Part shown: positions 40,946-51,831 of the stretch, in pieces
Layout of the letters: every line of letters begins with the position of its first letter
Numbering within the stretch: position 1 is the first letter of the stretch
NCBI GenBank assembly: GCA_018828385.1
Contig: JAHJVE010000008.1
Span: 434,001 to 498,000, forward strand
DNA from: Gammaproteobacteria bacterium
GTDB taxonomy: Bacteria > Pseudomonadota > Gammaproteobacteria > Burkholderiales > Rhodocyclaceae
Length of the DNA: 64,000 bases
Direction: 5' to 3'
The notes under the pieces: model-generated
Seen by the model: only the letters and a program-made list of their open reading frames with translations
What the model was told of the DNA's origin: nothing
Database searches by the model: none
Translations under genes and position numbers: made by a program

Positions 40946-41928
40946 TGAGCGAATTTCTCATCTACCGGAGCGAAGACGGCAAGACCCGGCTTTCCGTGGT
41001 GCTGGAAAACGAGAACCTCTGGCTGAGCCAGAAGCAGCTGACTGACCTCTTCGGCAAGGCCAAGGGTACGATCAGCGAGCACATCAAGCACATCTTTGAA
41101 GATGACGAACTGGTGGAAGATTCAGTTGTTCGGTTTTTCCGAACAACTGCCGCCGACGGCAAGAGCTACGAGGTTGCGCACTACAACCTCGACATGGTGC
41201 TGGCCGTCGGCTACCGCGTGCGCAGTCAGGCCGGGGTACGCTTTCGCCAATGGGCCAGTGCCCGGCTCAAGGAATTCATCATCAAGGGTTTCGCGCTCGA
41301 CGACGAGCGCCTGAAGAACCCCGGCAAGGGCCGCGATTACTTCGACGAACTGACCCGCCGACTGCAAGATATTCGCACCAGCGAGCGGCGCTTCTACCAG
41401 AAGATCACTGATATTTACGCGACGAGCGTCGATTACGACCCGGCTGCCTCACTGACCCAGGACTTTTTTGCGACGGTGCAGAACAAGGTGCATTACGCCA
41501 TTCATGGGCATACGGCGGCGGAGCTGATCGTCAAGCGCGCCGACAGCAGTTTGCCCAACATGGGCTTGAACACTTGGGATGGTGCGCGCATCCGCAAGAG
41601 CGATGCGAGCGTGGCAAAAAACTATCTGACGGAAGACGAGTTGCGTGCCCTGAATAACTTGGCGGAACAGTATCTGGTCTTTGCCGAGGGGCAGGCTGCA
41701 CGCCGTGTCGCCATGACGATGCGGGACTGGATCACCAAGCTGGAAGGTTTCCTGACCTTGAACGACCGCGAAATCCTTCAGGATGCAGGGTCAGTCTCGG
41801 CACAGTTGGCAAAGACGCATGCCGAAGACGAGTTCTCGAAGTTTCGCGTTCTGGACGATGCGCGCTTTGAGTCTGATTTTGACAAGATGGTGAACGCGCT
41901 CCCCTCGGCCAAGGGAAAGAAGAGCTGA
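40945..41928 (+). CDS. RhuM-family (virulence RhuM) DNA-binding protein
   Basis: A 327 aa member of the RhuM family, named after a Salmonella pathogenicity-island gene. The N-terminal 110 residues look like a winged-helix/KilA-N type DNA-binding unit: NLWLSQKQLTDLFGKAKGTI, SEHIKHIFEDDEL, EVAHYNLDMVLAVGYRVRS. FRQWASARLKEFIIKGFALDD and the C-terminal AEQYLVFAEGQAARR are family hallmarks. Function is not established; homologues often sit in restriction or mobile islands. Cotranslated with the GNAT-like gene. Confidence 0.8.
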   Translation: MSEFLIYRSEDGKTRLSVVLENENLWLSQKQLTDLFGKAKGTISEHIKHIFEDDELVEDSVVRFFRTTAADGKSYEVAHYNLDMVLAVGYRVRSQAGVRFRQWASARLKEFIIKGFALDDERLKNPGKGRDYFDELTRRLQDIRTSERRFYQKITDIYATSVDYDPAASLTQDFFATVQNKVHYAIHGHTAAELIVKRADSSLPNMGLNTWDGARIRKSDASVAKNYLTEDELRALNNLAEQYLVFAEGQAARRVAMTMRDWITKLEGFLTLNDREILQDAGSVSAQLAKTHAEDEFSKFRVLDDARFESDFDKMVNALPSAKGKKS

Positions 41929-41960
41929 AGAGGCGAGATTGAATTTGTCGACGGCGACCG

Positions 41961-42003
41961 GATTTCGATTTTGGCCATTTTTTCGGGTTGACCGTGGGAT
42001 TCT
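41961..42003 (-). repeat. Dispersed 40-bp repeat after the RhuM gene
   Basis: On the minus strand AATCCCACGGTCAACCCG, AAAAAAT, GGCCAAAATCGAAATCCG. Sits in the convergent gap between the RhuM gene and the PAS-GGDEF gene. Confidence 0.85.
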
Positions 42004-42091
42004 CTGTTCGGGTGCTTGATAGGCCTTTGGGCGATCTGGTGAGTGCTTTTGGTTTGCGCCCGGCGTCATCGCCGACCGCCGAGGCATTGCC

Positions 42092-43087
42092 TCAACCTTC
42101 GGCGCCGCACACCGAATTGCGGCCGGCTGCTTTGGCCTGGTAGAGGGCGCGATCGGCTGCGATGAACAGCTGGTCGAAATTCCATGCGGCGTCCGTAGCC
42201 TGAGCATCCTTCGCCGGCAGGCTGGCGACGCCGATACTGGCGGTACAGGTGGCGGTGATGTCTTCGGCAACGTCGATCCGCAGATTGGCGATGGCCTCGC
42301 GTAGCCACTCGGCGACGCGCTTGCCTTCTTCGTAGGGAGTGGCCGGCATGAGAATGGCGAATTCCTCTCCGCCAATGCGTGCCACGACGTCCGTGCCTTG
42401 GCGGAAGCGGCTGCGGCAAAGGTCGGCAATGGCGATCAGGACGCGGTCGCCGACGGGGTGTCCCCACTGGTCGTTGACGTTCTTGAAATGGTCGATGTCG
42501 AGGATCAGGAGGGAGAGCGGTTGGGCGAAGCGCGGGCCGCGCCGGCATTCCTTTTCGCCGGTCTCGATGAGCAGGCGGCGATTGGCCAGGCCGGTCAGGG
42601 CGTCGGTGGTGGCGAGCACTTGCAGGGCCGCATTCATGCGATCCAGTTCGGCGTTCTGCCGGGCGAGTTGTTGGTTGGCGGCGGCGAGTTCTTCTTCGCG
42701 GCGCTTGCGGTCATCGATGTTGAAGGTGACGCCGATGAAGCGTGTGCCGAGCCGTCCGCCGACGTCCATGATCTTGCCGTAGTTGGCATGCCAGACCCAA
42801 TCGCCGTTGTGGGTGCGCAGGCGAAATTCGCAGCGGTACTGCCGGGTTTCTCCGGCCAGGTGGGCGGCAATCGCCTGTTTGACCAGCGGCTGGTCATCCG
42901 GGTGGACCAGGGCAAAGAGGTCGTCGATGTAGGCCAGGGATTCCTGCTTGTCGTACCCCAGATCGGAAAAAATCCGGGTGACTCGGTGTGTCACCTCGCC
43001 GGTCGTCAGGTTGTTTTCCCAAAGGTCCAACCCGCCGGCTTCTAGCGCCAGGTGCAAACGTTCGCGATAGAGGTCTTCGTCAGTCAC
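42092..43087 (-). CDS. PAS-GGDEF diguanylate cyclase, soluble
   Basis: Cytoplasmic protein of 331 aa with no TM segment. A PAS_3-type domain (residues about 10-130: WENNLTTGEVTHRV, FALVHPDDQPLV, EFRLRTHNGDWVWH), a coiled-coil linker and a GGDEF domain with intact GGEEF in ARIGGEEFAILMP and DIDHFKNVNDQWGH. The position for the inhibitory Arg reads Gln, so unlike the enzyme at 1.4 kb it seems to lack the I-site. GTG start. Confidence 0.87.
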   Translation of the reverse strand: MTDEDLYRERLHLALEAGGLDLWENNLTTGEVTHRVTRIFSDLGYDKQESLAYIDDLFALVHPDDQPLVKQAIAAHLAGETRQYRCEFRLRTHNGDWVWHANYGKIMDVGGRLGTRFIGVTFNIDDRKRREEELAAANQQLARQNAELDRMNAALQVLATTDALTGLANRRLLIETGEKECRRGPRFAQPLSLLILDIDHFKNVNDQWGHPVGDRVLIAIADLCRSRFRQGTDVVARIGGEEFAILMPATPYEEGKRVAEWLREAIANLRIDVAEDITATCTASIGVASLPAKDAQATDAAWNFDQLFIAADRALYQAKAAGRNSVCGAEG

Positions 43088-43176
43088 GTGTCTGTCGCCA
43101 GTCTGAATAACCGATTATTCGTAGATGGCGCAGTATAGCCGAGCGGGAGTGGAGATCTCCAACGTGGCCGGTACGC

Positions 43177-43203
43177 CCGGGACGGGGCTAACCGTCCCGG
43201 GGT
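43177..43203 (-). terminator. Hairpin after the porin gene
   Basis: Long GC stem (CCCGGGACGG with CCGTCCCGGG) right after the porin stop. No T-tract; probable but not proven terminator. Confidence 0.5.
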
Positions 43204-43210
43204 TTGGTGC

Positions 43211-44386
43211 TTAGAACCAGTACTGGTAACCCAGCGCCAGGCCGTAGGCCGAGTCACCCGGATTGACCGTGTAGTTGGCGGCCGCGCTGGTGCCCATCGG
43301 GACCAGGGCCGAGCCGGCGCTGTTGTCGTGGGCGGAGAAGACGCCGTAGATGGCGGATTGGGCGCCGATGGTTTCGACCCAGCCGATGGTGGCGACGCTG
43401 CCCTTGTTGTCGGGGTTGCTGTTCTCGGTCTTGCCTTCGCCGTAGGAGAGCAGCAGCTTGCCGGTGCCGGTCACGGCCGTGCGGCTACCGACCATCCATT
43501 CATGGCGCGTTGTCTTGAGGCCGGCATCCGGCGTCGTGACGGCATGGCCGTAGCCGGCCAGCAGCTTGGTTTTCATGATCTGGTAGCCGACGCCGATGAA
43601 GGCGTTTTCGGTGAGGGTGGTCGCGCTGCTGGCGTGGTCGTCGTTCTGGTAGGCGACGCTGACATCGAACGGGCCGTTTTCATATTTGACGGCGAGGGCG
43701 ACGGCATCCGAGGACTTCCCTGTTTCGCCGCCCAGGGCGACCATGGCATTGGCGCTCAGGCCGAAGAATTTCGGGCTGGCATAGACCAGCGAGTTGTCGA
43801 AACGGGTGGCGCCGGTGCTGACGTTGCCGTCGGTCGTCGGCGAGCCGTAACCCTGTTCGTAGGCGTCGTAACTGATGATGGTGTTGTAGGCCGGCGAGTA
43901 CTGGCGGCCGGCGGTCAGGCGTCCGAACTTGCCTTCGATGCCGGCGTAGGCCTGGCGACCGAGCAGGCGGCCGCCCTGGGCCAGCGTGCCTTTATTGAGG
44001 AAGATGCCGGCTTCCAGTTGGAAGATGCCACGCACGCCTTCGCTGACGTCGGCGCCGCCCTTGACGCCGAGGCGGGTGCCGTTCATGCCGCCGGATTCGA
44101 GCGACAGACGGTCGCCCTTGCCGCCGCCGCTGTTGTATTCGGTAAATACGTCGAGCTTGCCGTAAACGGTGACGTCGGCGTTGGCGCCGAGCGACGAGTT
44201 GGAGATAACCGGCGCCTTGCTGGCCGCTGCGGCGCGCGGCGCTTCCTTGGCCTGGGCTTCAAGCTGGGCGATGCGCTGCTGCATTTTTTGCATGGCGGCC
44301 TTCATGTCGTCCAGTTCGCCGGCCTGGGCGGGGGCGAAGGCCGAGCAGAGGCCGGCGGCGGTCATGGCGAGTACGAGTTTTTTCAT
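43211..44386 (-). CDS. Gram-negative porin (OmpC/Omp32-like)
   Basis: Outer membrane beta-barrel porin, 391 aa. Signal peptide KKLVLAMTAAGLCSAFAPAQA, a short coiled coil (MQKMQQRIAQLEAQAKE), then the barrel beginning VTVYGKLDVFTEYNSGG. LGVKGGADVSEGVRGIFQLE and GRQAYAGIEGKFGRLTAGRQ are typical betaproteobacterial porin strands, and the last residue is Phe (YQYWF), as required for BAM assembly. The coiled coil before the barrel is less usual. It follows ansB; a role in acidic amino acid or amide uptake is possible from context only. Confidence 0.92.
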   Translation of the reverse strand: MKKLVLAMTAAGLCSAFAPAQAGELDDMKAAMQKMQQRIAQLEAQAKEAPRAAAASKAPVISNSSLGANADVTVYGKLDVFTEYNSGGGKGDRLSLESGGMNGTRLGVKGGADVSEGVRGIFQLEAGIFLNKGTLAQGGRLLGRQAYAGIEGKFGRLTAGRQYSPAYNTIISYDAYEQGYGSPTTDGNVSTGATRFDNSLVYASPKFFGLSANAMVALGGETGKSSDAVALAVKYENGPFDVSVAYQNDDHASSATTLTENAFIGVGYQIMKTKLLAGYGHAVTTPDAGLKTTRHEWMVGSRTAVTGTGKLLLSYGEGKTENSNPDNKGSVATIGWVETIGAQSAIYGVFSAHDNSAGSALVPMGTSAAANYTVNPGDSAYGLALGYQYWF

Positions 44387-44521
44387 GGTGCGTTCCTTGA
44401 TTCGAGAAAAAGTGGGTCCCTGCCGGCATCGGCGATGCGGCATCGGTGTCTTGTCTGAAACGGGGGGAGCCGGGCGGGCCGCTCGGCCCGCCGCTGGCTT
44501 AGCTAGTCAAACTGCGCTGGC

Positions 44522-45619
<1,098 letters not shown>

Positions 45620-45641
45620 TTAGTTTCGCAATGGTTAATCA

Positions 45642-45656
45642 GCACGGGGCGTGCCA
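45642..45656 (-). promoter_or_regulatory. Sigma54 promoter of ansB
   Basis: On the minus strand TGGCACG-CCCC-GTGC: GG and GC with exactly ten bases between. About 60 bp before the ansB ATG. Confidence 0.75.
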
Positions 45657-45730
45657 GATATTTGGGCGATGGCGGGTTTTTTAAGTGATTGATTTATTGG
45701 GGATCAGATTTCTGGTGCCCGGTGCGTTTG

Positions 45731-45774
45731 ACGGAATGTCGAGGCTTGGCTGATGCGGGGCATCGGATTTTCGA
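45731..45774 (-). promoter_or_regulatory. Tandem activator sites upstream of ansB
   Basis: Written on the plus strand: TCGGATTTTCGA (45763-45774) and ACGGAATGTCGA (45731-45742), centres 32 bp apart and 114 and 82 bp from the -24 element, almost the same geometry as at gltI. Confidence 0.65.
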
Positions 45775-45790
45775 TAGGCAAGCCGCCGTT

Positions 45791-46546
45791 TCAGAAAATT
45801 TCAACCAGTTGCTTGACGATCAGCACGCTGACGACGCCGAGGAAAGCCTTGCGGATGAAGCCGGCGCCGTGTTTCAGCGCGAGGTGGGTACCGACGTAGG
45901 CGCCGGCCAGATTGCAGGCCGCCATGGTTAGGCCGACCGCCCACAGGATGGGGCCGTGGCTGGCGAAGAAGCCGATGGCCGAAAGGTTGGTGGCGAAATT
46001 GACGACCTTGGCGCTGGCCGAGGCGCGGATGAAGTCGAGGCCGAAGACGCGGACAAAGCCGAAAATCAGGAAGCTGCCGGTGCCCGGCCCGAAGAAGCCG
46101 TCGTAGAAGCCGATGACCAGCCCGAACAGGGCGCCGCGCCAGATGTCGCCGGGGCGCGCTTCGTGGGTTTCCTCCTGGCCGAGGTTCTTGCGCAGGAAGG
46201 TGTAGATGGCGACGGCGAGCATCATGACGACGACCAGCGGCCGCATCGCTTCGCGCGGAATCCAGGCGACCACGGCGGCGCCGAGCCAGGCGCCGAGCAG
46301 CGCGGCGGCCGTGGCCGGCAGCACCAACCGCCATGGAATGCGCACGGCGCGGGCGTAACTCCACAATGACGCGCCGGTGCCGGCGATGCTCGCCACCTTG
46401 TTGGTGCCGAACAGCGTCGGGATGGCGGTTTGCGGGAAGGCGGAGAGCAGGACCGGAATCTGGATCAGACCGCCACCGCCGACCACGGCGTCGACCATGC
46501 CGGCGAAGAAGGCGGCGGGAGCGAGGATGAACCAGTCGATAGTCAT
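45791..46546 (-). CDS. TauE/SafE-family membrane protein
   Basis: A 251 aa polytopic protein with 7-8 TM helices of the TauE/SafE (DUF81) anion exporter family. Both family motifs are visible: GMVDAVVGGGGLIQIP near the N-terminus and GFYDGFFGPGTGSFLIF in the second half. Substrates in the family include sulfite and organosulfonates; none can be assigned here. A terminator separates it from the upstream symporter, so it may have its own promoter. Confidence 0.88.
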   Translation of the reverse strand: MTIDWFILAPAAFFAGMVDAVVGGGGLIQIPVLLSAFPQTAIPTLFGTNKVASIAGTGASLWSYARAVRIPWRLVLPATAAALLGAWLGAAVVAWIPREAMRPLVVVMMLAVAIYTFLRKNLGQEETHEARPGDIWRGALFGLVIGFYDGFFGPGTGSFLIFGFVRVFGLDFIRASASAKVVNFATNLSAIGFFASHGPILWAVGLTMAACNLAGAYVGTHLALKHGAGFIRKAFLGVVSVLIVKQLVEIF

Positions 46547-46555
46547 GGCGAACTC

Positions 46556-46584
46556 AAAAAAAGACCCGGTGCTGAGCACCGGGC
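46556..46584 (-). terminator. Terminator after the DAACS symporter gene
   Basis: Perfect stem CCCGGTGCT/AGCACCGGG (46565-46573 and 46575-46583), followed on the minus strand by seven T's. Confidence 0.88.
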
Positions 46585-46636
46585 CGTAAAAAAAGGTTCA
46601 GACCGAGGGGCGGCCGAACCTCAGAGGAGCGATGTC

Positions 46637-47941
46637 TCAGACGGCGACCGGCACGGTGTTCTCGCCGGCAACCGGCAGCGCAGAATCGACGTCGGCGAGG
46701 GATTCGTCGACCGGGTCGATGGCCTTTTCCCACTTGGCGACGACGGCGGTGGCGATGGCATTGCCGAGTACGTTGGTCGCCGTGCGCCCCATGTCGAGGA
46801 AATGGTCGATGCCGAGGATGAGCAGCAGGCCGGCCTCGGGCAGCCCGAACATCGGCAGCACGGCGGCGACGACGACGAGCGCGGAACGCGGCACGCCGGC
46901 GACCCCCTTGCTCGAGATCATGAGGACCAGCAGCATGGTGATCTGCGTTCCCAGGCTCAGTTCGATGCCGTAGGCCTGGCTGATGAACAGTGCAGCAAAG
47001 GCGCAATAGAGCATCGATCCGTCGAGGTTGAACGAATAGCCGAGCGGCAGGACGAAGCCGGTGATGCGGTCCTTGACGCCGAATTTCTCGAGTTGTTCCA
47101 TGAGCTTGGGATAGGCCGATTCGCTGCTCGCCGTCGAGAAACCGAGCAGCATCGGGCTGCGCACCAGCTTGAGCAGGCGGAAAACTTCCTTGCCGAGCAC
47201 GAAGTAGCCGGCGGCGATGATCAGCAACCACAACACGGCGAGGGCGATGTAGAAGCTGGCCAGCAGCTTGCCGAAGACGACCAGCATGCCCAGGCCCTGG
47301 GTCGTGATGATGCCGGCGACGGCGCCGAAAACGCCAATCGGGGCGAAGCGCATGACGTAGTCGGTGACCTTGAGCATGACGTGGACGATTTCTTCCATCG
47401 TGTTCACCAGGCTGCGCGCCGCCTGGTTGTGCAGGTGGCCGAGGGCCAGGCCGAAGAAGACGGCGAAGACGAGGATCTGCAGGATTTCATTGGTCGCCAT
47501 CGCCTCGAAGAAATTCTTCGGGAAGACGTGGGTGATGAAATCCTTGAGATTCAGCGCGCCGGTTTTCAGGCCGACGGCAGCGCCCACCTCGGGCAGCGGA
47601 ACGCCCAGATTGGCGCCGGGTTGCAGCAGGTTGGCGAAGATCAGGCCGAGCGCCAGCGAACACAGCGAGGCGGCGACGAACCAGCCGAGCGCCCTGGCGC
47701 CGATCCGGCCGACCGTCTTCGAATCGCCCATGCCGGCCAGGCCGACGACCAGAGTGGCGAAGACGAGCGGGGCGATGATCATCTTGATCAGGCGCAGGAA
47801 GATGTTGGTCAGGATGCCGAAGTAGCCGGCGATTTCCTTGGCTTCGGCCGGGCCGCCAGCCAGCGTGTTGCAGGCGTAGCCGACGATGACGCCGAGCACC
47901 ATGGCGATCATGATCAGGGTGGTTAACCGGTTCATTTTCAT
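46637..47941 (-). CDS. Dicarboxylate/amino acid:cation symporter (DAACS family)
   Basis: GltP/DctA-type secondary transporter, 434 aa with 8 TM helices and two re-entrant loops. The serine-rich re-entrant motif is STASSESAYP, followed by VLPLGYSFNLDGSMLYC and, near the end, GRTATNVLGNAIATAVVAKWE. It takes up Glu, Asp or C4-dicarboxylates with protons or sodium. It lies 39 bp downstream of aspA, likely in one operon, so aspartate is a plausible substrate or fumarate/succinate an exchange product. Confidence 0.92.
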   Translation of the reverse strand: MKMNRLTTLIMIAMVLGVIVGYACNTLAGGPAEAKEIAGYFGILTNIFLRLIKMIIAPLVFATLVVGLAGMGDSKTVGRIGARALGWFVAASLCSLALGLIFANLLQPGANLGVPLPEVGAAVGLKTGALNLKDFITHVFPKNFFEAMATNEILQILVFAVFFGLALGHLHNQAARSLVNTMEEIVHVMLKVTDYVMRFAPIGVFGAVAGIITTQGLGMLVVFGKLLASFYIALAVLWLLIIAAGYFVLGKEVFRLLKLVRSPMLLGFSTASSESAYPKLMEQLEKFGVKDRITGFVLPLGYSFNLDGSMLYCAFAALFISQAYGIELSLGTQITMLLVLMISSKGVAGVPRSALVVVAAVLPMFGLPEAGLLLILGIDHFLDMGRTATNVLGNAIATAVVAKWEKAIDPVDESLADVDSALPVAGENTVPVAV

Positions 47942-47980
47942 GATGGTTTCCTTGTTGTGTGCATTGAATGAAGGGTTTGC

Positions 47981-49405
<1,425 letters not shown>

Positions 49406-49462
49406 GTTGTCTCCTGTGCAGTGTTGTTGGCGGTCGGGGTGCCGTTCGGTTGTCCTTTCATC

Positions 49463-49477
49463 GCACGTGCCATGCCA
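49463..49477 (-). promoter_or_regulatory. Sigma54 promoter of aspA
   Basis: On the minus strand TGGCATG-GCAC-GTGC: GG and GC ten bases apart, about 60 bp before the aspA ATG. Confidence 0.7.
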
Positions 49478-49540
49478 GCGGCAATGGTTTTTCCGGGTAC
49501 TGATTTTTAATGGTTTTTTTGGGGTGGCGCTGCGCAGGCG

Positions 49541-49585
49541 CCGGATTCCCGAGGTTTCGGCCGGGCCGGCGTTCGGATTTCCGAG
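49541..49585 (-). promoter_or_regulatory. Tandem activator sites upstream of aspA
   Basis: Written on the plus strand: TCGGATTTCCGA (49574-49585) and CCGGATTCCCGA (49541-49552), centres 33 bp apart and 104 and 71 bp from the -24 element. This is one helical turn closer than at gltI and ansB. Confidence 0.65.
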
Positions 49586-49601
49586 GCGTCGGCGCGCGAT
49601 C

Positions 49602-49645
49602 CAAAAAACAAAAAACCGCCTGCTTCGGCGGTTTTCGTTTTTTGG
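49602..49645. terminator. Bidirectional terminator between the aspA promoter and PAP2 gene
   Basis: Stem AAAACCGCC/GGCGGTTTT (49612-49620, 49627-49635) with outer CCAAAAAAC/GTTTTTTGG arms. T-tracts are present on both strands. It ends the minus-strand glycosyltransferase/PAP2 operon. Confidence 0.85.
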
Positions 49646-49673
49646 CTTTATTTCCGGTTGACCGTAGGAATGC
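49636..49673 (-). repeat. Dispersed 40-bp repeat after the PAP2 gene
   Basis: On the minus strand CATTCCTACGGTCAACCGG, AAATAAAG, CCAAAAAACGAAA. It starts directly at the PAP2 stop codon and runs into the terminator, so the repeat and terminator share bases. Confidence 0.75.
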
Positions 49674-50363
49674 TCATTTTTCGTTCGGCGGCAGCCACTT
49701 CAGCCGCCGGAACGCCCATTCTGTCAGCCACAGGCTGAAATAGGTCGCGAACCACGCGAAAATTGTGTCGGACAGGAAATGTCCGCCGGCCGTCATGCGC
49801 ACCACGGCGAGCAGGGTGGCCATGGCCAGGCTGGCCAGCAGCCAGCGCCGACGGGTTGCCGGCGCCGCAAGCCAGCCGAAGGCCATGACGAACGCGGCGG
49901 TGGCGACGTGGCCGCTGACGAAGGAGCAGTTCTTCGGGCACTGGTCGCTGACCACGAAGGCCGGCGTGAAGGCGAGCGGCCCGCCGAATTCCGTCACCGT
50001 CGCCGGGCGGGCGCGGTGCCAGCCATCCTTGAGCGTGGCGTCGACGAGCAGCACCGGTCCGAGCAGCGCGGCGGCGAGCAGGAAACCGAAGGTCGTCCGC
50101 CGGGCGTGCAGCCAGCCCAGGCGCTTGATGCCGCCGAGCAGCAGGCCGCCGAGGAGGATGACGAGCAGCGCCTGTCCGACCCGCGGCGTGCCGCGGTAGA
50201 TCAGTTCGAACAGCGGCCAGTTGCCGCCGGAAAACGCCCAGCGGCCGTCGTCGTAGAAAGCCCGGCTGGCGGCCAGGTCGATTTCAGGAAACGCGACGAA
50301 GAGCACCGCCAGCAGCGCAAAGACGACGCCGGCGAGGCGCAGCTCAATAACCCTTGAAGTCAT
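49674..50363 (-). CDS. PAP2-family membrane phosphatase
   Basis: A 229 aa membrane phosphatase with about six TM helices. The three PAP2 motifs are present: KDGWHRARP (KxxxxxxRP), CSFVSGHVATA (xSGH) and VRMTAGGHFLSDT (RxxxxxHxxxD). Substrates may be lipid A 1- or 4'-phosphate or undecaprenyl pyrophosphate. It overlaps the end of the upstream glycosyltransferase gene by 20 bp, giving an operon for lipid or lipid A modification (inference). Confidence 0.88.
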   Translation of the reverse strand: MTSRVIELRLAGVVFALLAVLFVAFPEIDLAASRAFYDDGRWAFSGGNWPLFELIYRGTPRVGQALLVILLGGLLLGGIKRLGWLHARRTTFGFLLAAALLGPVLLVDATLKDGWHRARPATVTEFGGPLAFTPAFVVSDQCPKNCSFVSGHVATAAFVMAFGWLAAPATRRRWLLASLAMATLLAVVRMTAGGHFLSDTIFAWFATYFSLWLTEWAFRRLKWLPPNEK

Positions 50364-51831
50364 GCAGCAGGTAAACATCCATGTCGCGGCTGATCGTCGC
50401 GTCGAGCGGTGCTTTCAGCGTGGCGAGTTTTTCGATGCGGGCAAAGCGCGGCGCGAAATCGGCGCCCGGCGCGGTGTCGGTGATCAGGAGCGCATCCTTG
50501 CCGACGTAGGGGCGCAGGTCGGTGGTCAGTTTGTAATGGTCGCTGGCGATGCCTGAAGGGTTCCAGCTCGCGGCGGCCGGCTTGAGGTCACGCAGTTCGT
50601 ACAGCATGTGGGCGAGCAGGGTGCGGTTGTCGGCGACCAGAACGGCTTCGGGGTGGCCCTGCATGATCGGCTTCAGTTGCCGGCCCAGTTCATCCCAGCC
50701 CATGGCGCGCTTGAATGGGTTCAATTTTGCCTGTTTTTCCGGGTTGACCGTAGCAATCACCTGCGGCCAGTGATAGACCAGCCCGACGAGCAATAGATTG
50801 ATCGCCAGGCCGCCGATCAGCCACTTTTTCTTCTCGCGCTGCAACAGCCAGGCGACGGCGGCGATGACGGCCGGCGCAAAGGCGGGCGCCGCCCAGTTGG
50901 CGTTGGCACTGCTCTTCATGGCTTGCGCCGAAACGACGATCCACAGCGGCAGAGCAAACCACAGCAGGAGCCGGGTCCGGTCGTCGCGCCAGCTTTCGCG
51001 AACGCGGACGAGGAGCAGCACGAAAACGCTGCCGAGCACCGGGCCGAAGGCGATCCACTGAGCCGTCCAGAATTCGCCGAGTGAGGCCAGTCCGCCGCCG
51101 GCGGCGCGGTTCAAGGTGATGTCGGCGGTGTGCTTGAGGGTCGGGAAATCGTGGGTGACATTCCAGACGATGTTCGGCGCCAGGATCGCCAGTGCCAGCG
51201 CTACCGCCAGCCACGGTTTGGCCGAGGCCAGCCGAGTGCGGTGAAAGGCCAGCAGAAACAGGAAGGCAGCGCCGAGCCAGGCCGCCATGGTGTATTTGGA
51301 GAGCAGGCCGAGACCGCAGACCAGCCCGAGCAGCAGCCAGTCGGCCCAGGCGTCGCTGTCGAGTGCGCGCAGCAAGGCCCACAACGCCAGCGCCCAGAAC
51401 AGCGTGAGCAGCGCGTCGGTCGACACGAACAGGCCGAGCCAGGAAAAGATCGGCAGGGTCAGCACGCAGGCGGCCGACCAGAAAGCAACGCGCCCGTCGT
51501 AAAGCCGGCGGGCAATCGCCCAGCAGGCCGCAGCGGCCAGCGGATAACAGAGCATGGACAGCGCCTTGACGCCGACCAGCCCGTCGCCGAACAGCGCGGT
51601 GGACAGCCAGATCAGCGCGGCGACGCCGGGCGGCTTGGAGAAGTAGCCCCAGTCGAGGTGCTGCGCCCAGGTCCAGTATTGCGCCTCATCGACGTAGAGC
51701 GTGATGCCCAGATTGGGCAGCAGCCAGAAACGCCAGGCGAGCAGGGCGGCCGTCAGGCCAAACAGCCATTTGACGCTGTTTTTGCCGTTGGGCGCGCCCC
51801 GAAGGAAGTCCCCTTGGGGGATAGGATTCAC
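50344..51831 (-). CDS. ArnT-like / GT39-GT83 membrane glycosyltransferase
   Basis: A 495 aa polytopic glycosyltransferase of the PMT/ArnT superfamily that uses polyprenyl-phosphate sugars. The catalytic loop is YVDEAQYWTWAQHLDWGYFS, with the acidic pair DE; about 11 TM helices follow and a periplasmic C-terminal domain. The GTG start overlaps the GT2 stop (GTGA). Residues from 361 (TVNPEKQAKLN) coincide with a sense copy of the dispersed repeat in the linker to the soluble domain. True ArnT (aminoarabinose) activity is not proven. Confidence 0.88.
   Translation of the reverse strand: MNPIPQGDFLRGAPNGKNSVKWLFGLTAALLAWRFWLLPNLGITLYVDEAQYWTWAQHLDWGYFSKPPGVAALIWLSTALFGDGLVGVKALSMLCYPLAAAACWAIARRLYDGRVAFWSAACVLTLPIFSWLGLFVSTDALLTLFWALALWALLRALDSDAWADWLLLGLVCGLGLLSKYTMAAWLGAAFLFLLAFHRTRLASAKPWLAVALALAILAPNIVWNVTHDFPTLKHTADITLNRAAGGGLASLGEFWTAQWIAFGPVLGSVFVLLLVRVRESWRDDRTRLLLWFALPLWIVVSAQAMKSSANANWAAPAFAPAVIAAVAWLLQREKKKWLIGGLAINLLLVGLVYHWPQVIATVNPEKQAKLNPFKRAMGWDELGRQLKPIMQGHPEAVLVADNRTLLAHMLYELRDLKPAAASWNPSGIASDHYKLTTDLRPYVGKDALLITDTAPGADFAPRFARIEKLATLKAPLDATISRDMDVYLLHDFKGY
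50720..50759 (-). repeat. Dispersed 40-bp repeat, copy in the ArnT-like gene
   Basis: On the minus strand GATTGCTACGGTCAACCCGG, then AAAAACAGGCAAAATTGAACCC. Sense with the gene; read as A-T-V-N-P-E-K. Confidence 0.75.

Noticed and set aside
43255..43280. Repeat-like GATTGACCGTG in the porin gene
   Set aside because: Encodes a normal porin strand (NYTVNPGDSAYGL), lacks the core CAAC exactly and the right half.
44460..44510. GC-rich palindrome between ansB and the porin gene as a terminator
   Set aside because: A stem (GGCGGGCC/GGCCCGCC) is present but has no T-tract on the minus strand; the two genes may still be cotranscribed.
46430..47926. 498-codon plus-strand open frame opposite the symporter gene
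   Set aside because: Highly charged, low-complexity product typical of an antisense shadow; the minus strand encodes a clear DAACS transporter and terminator.
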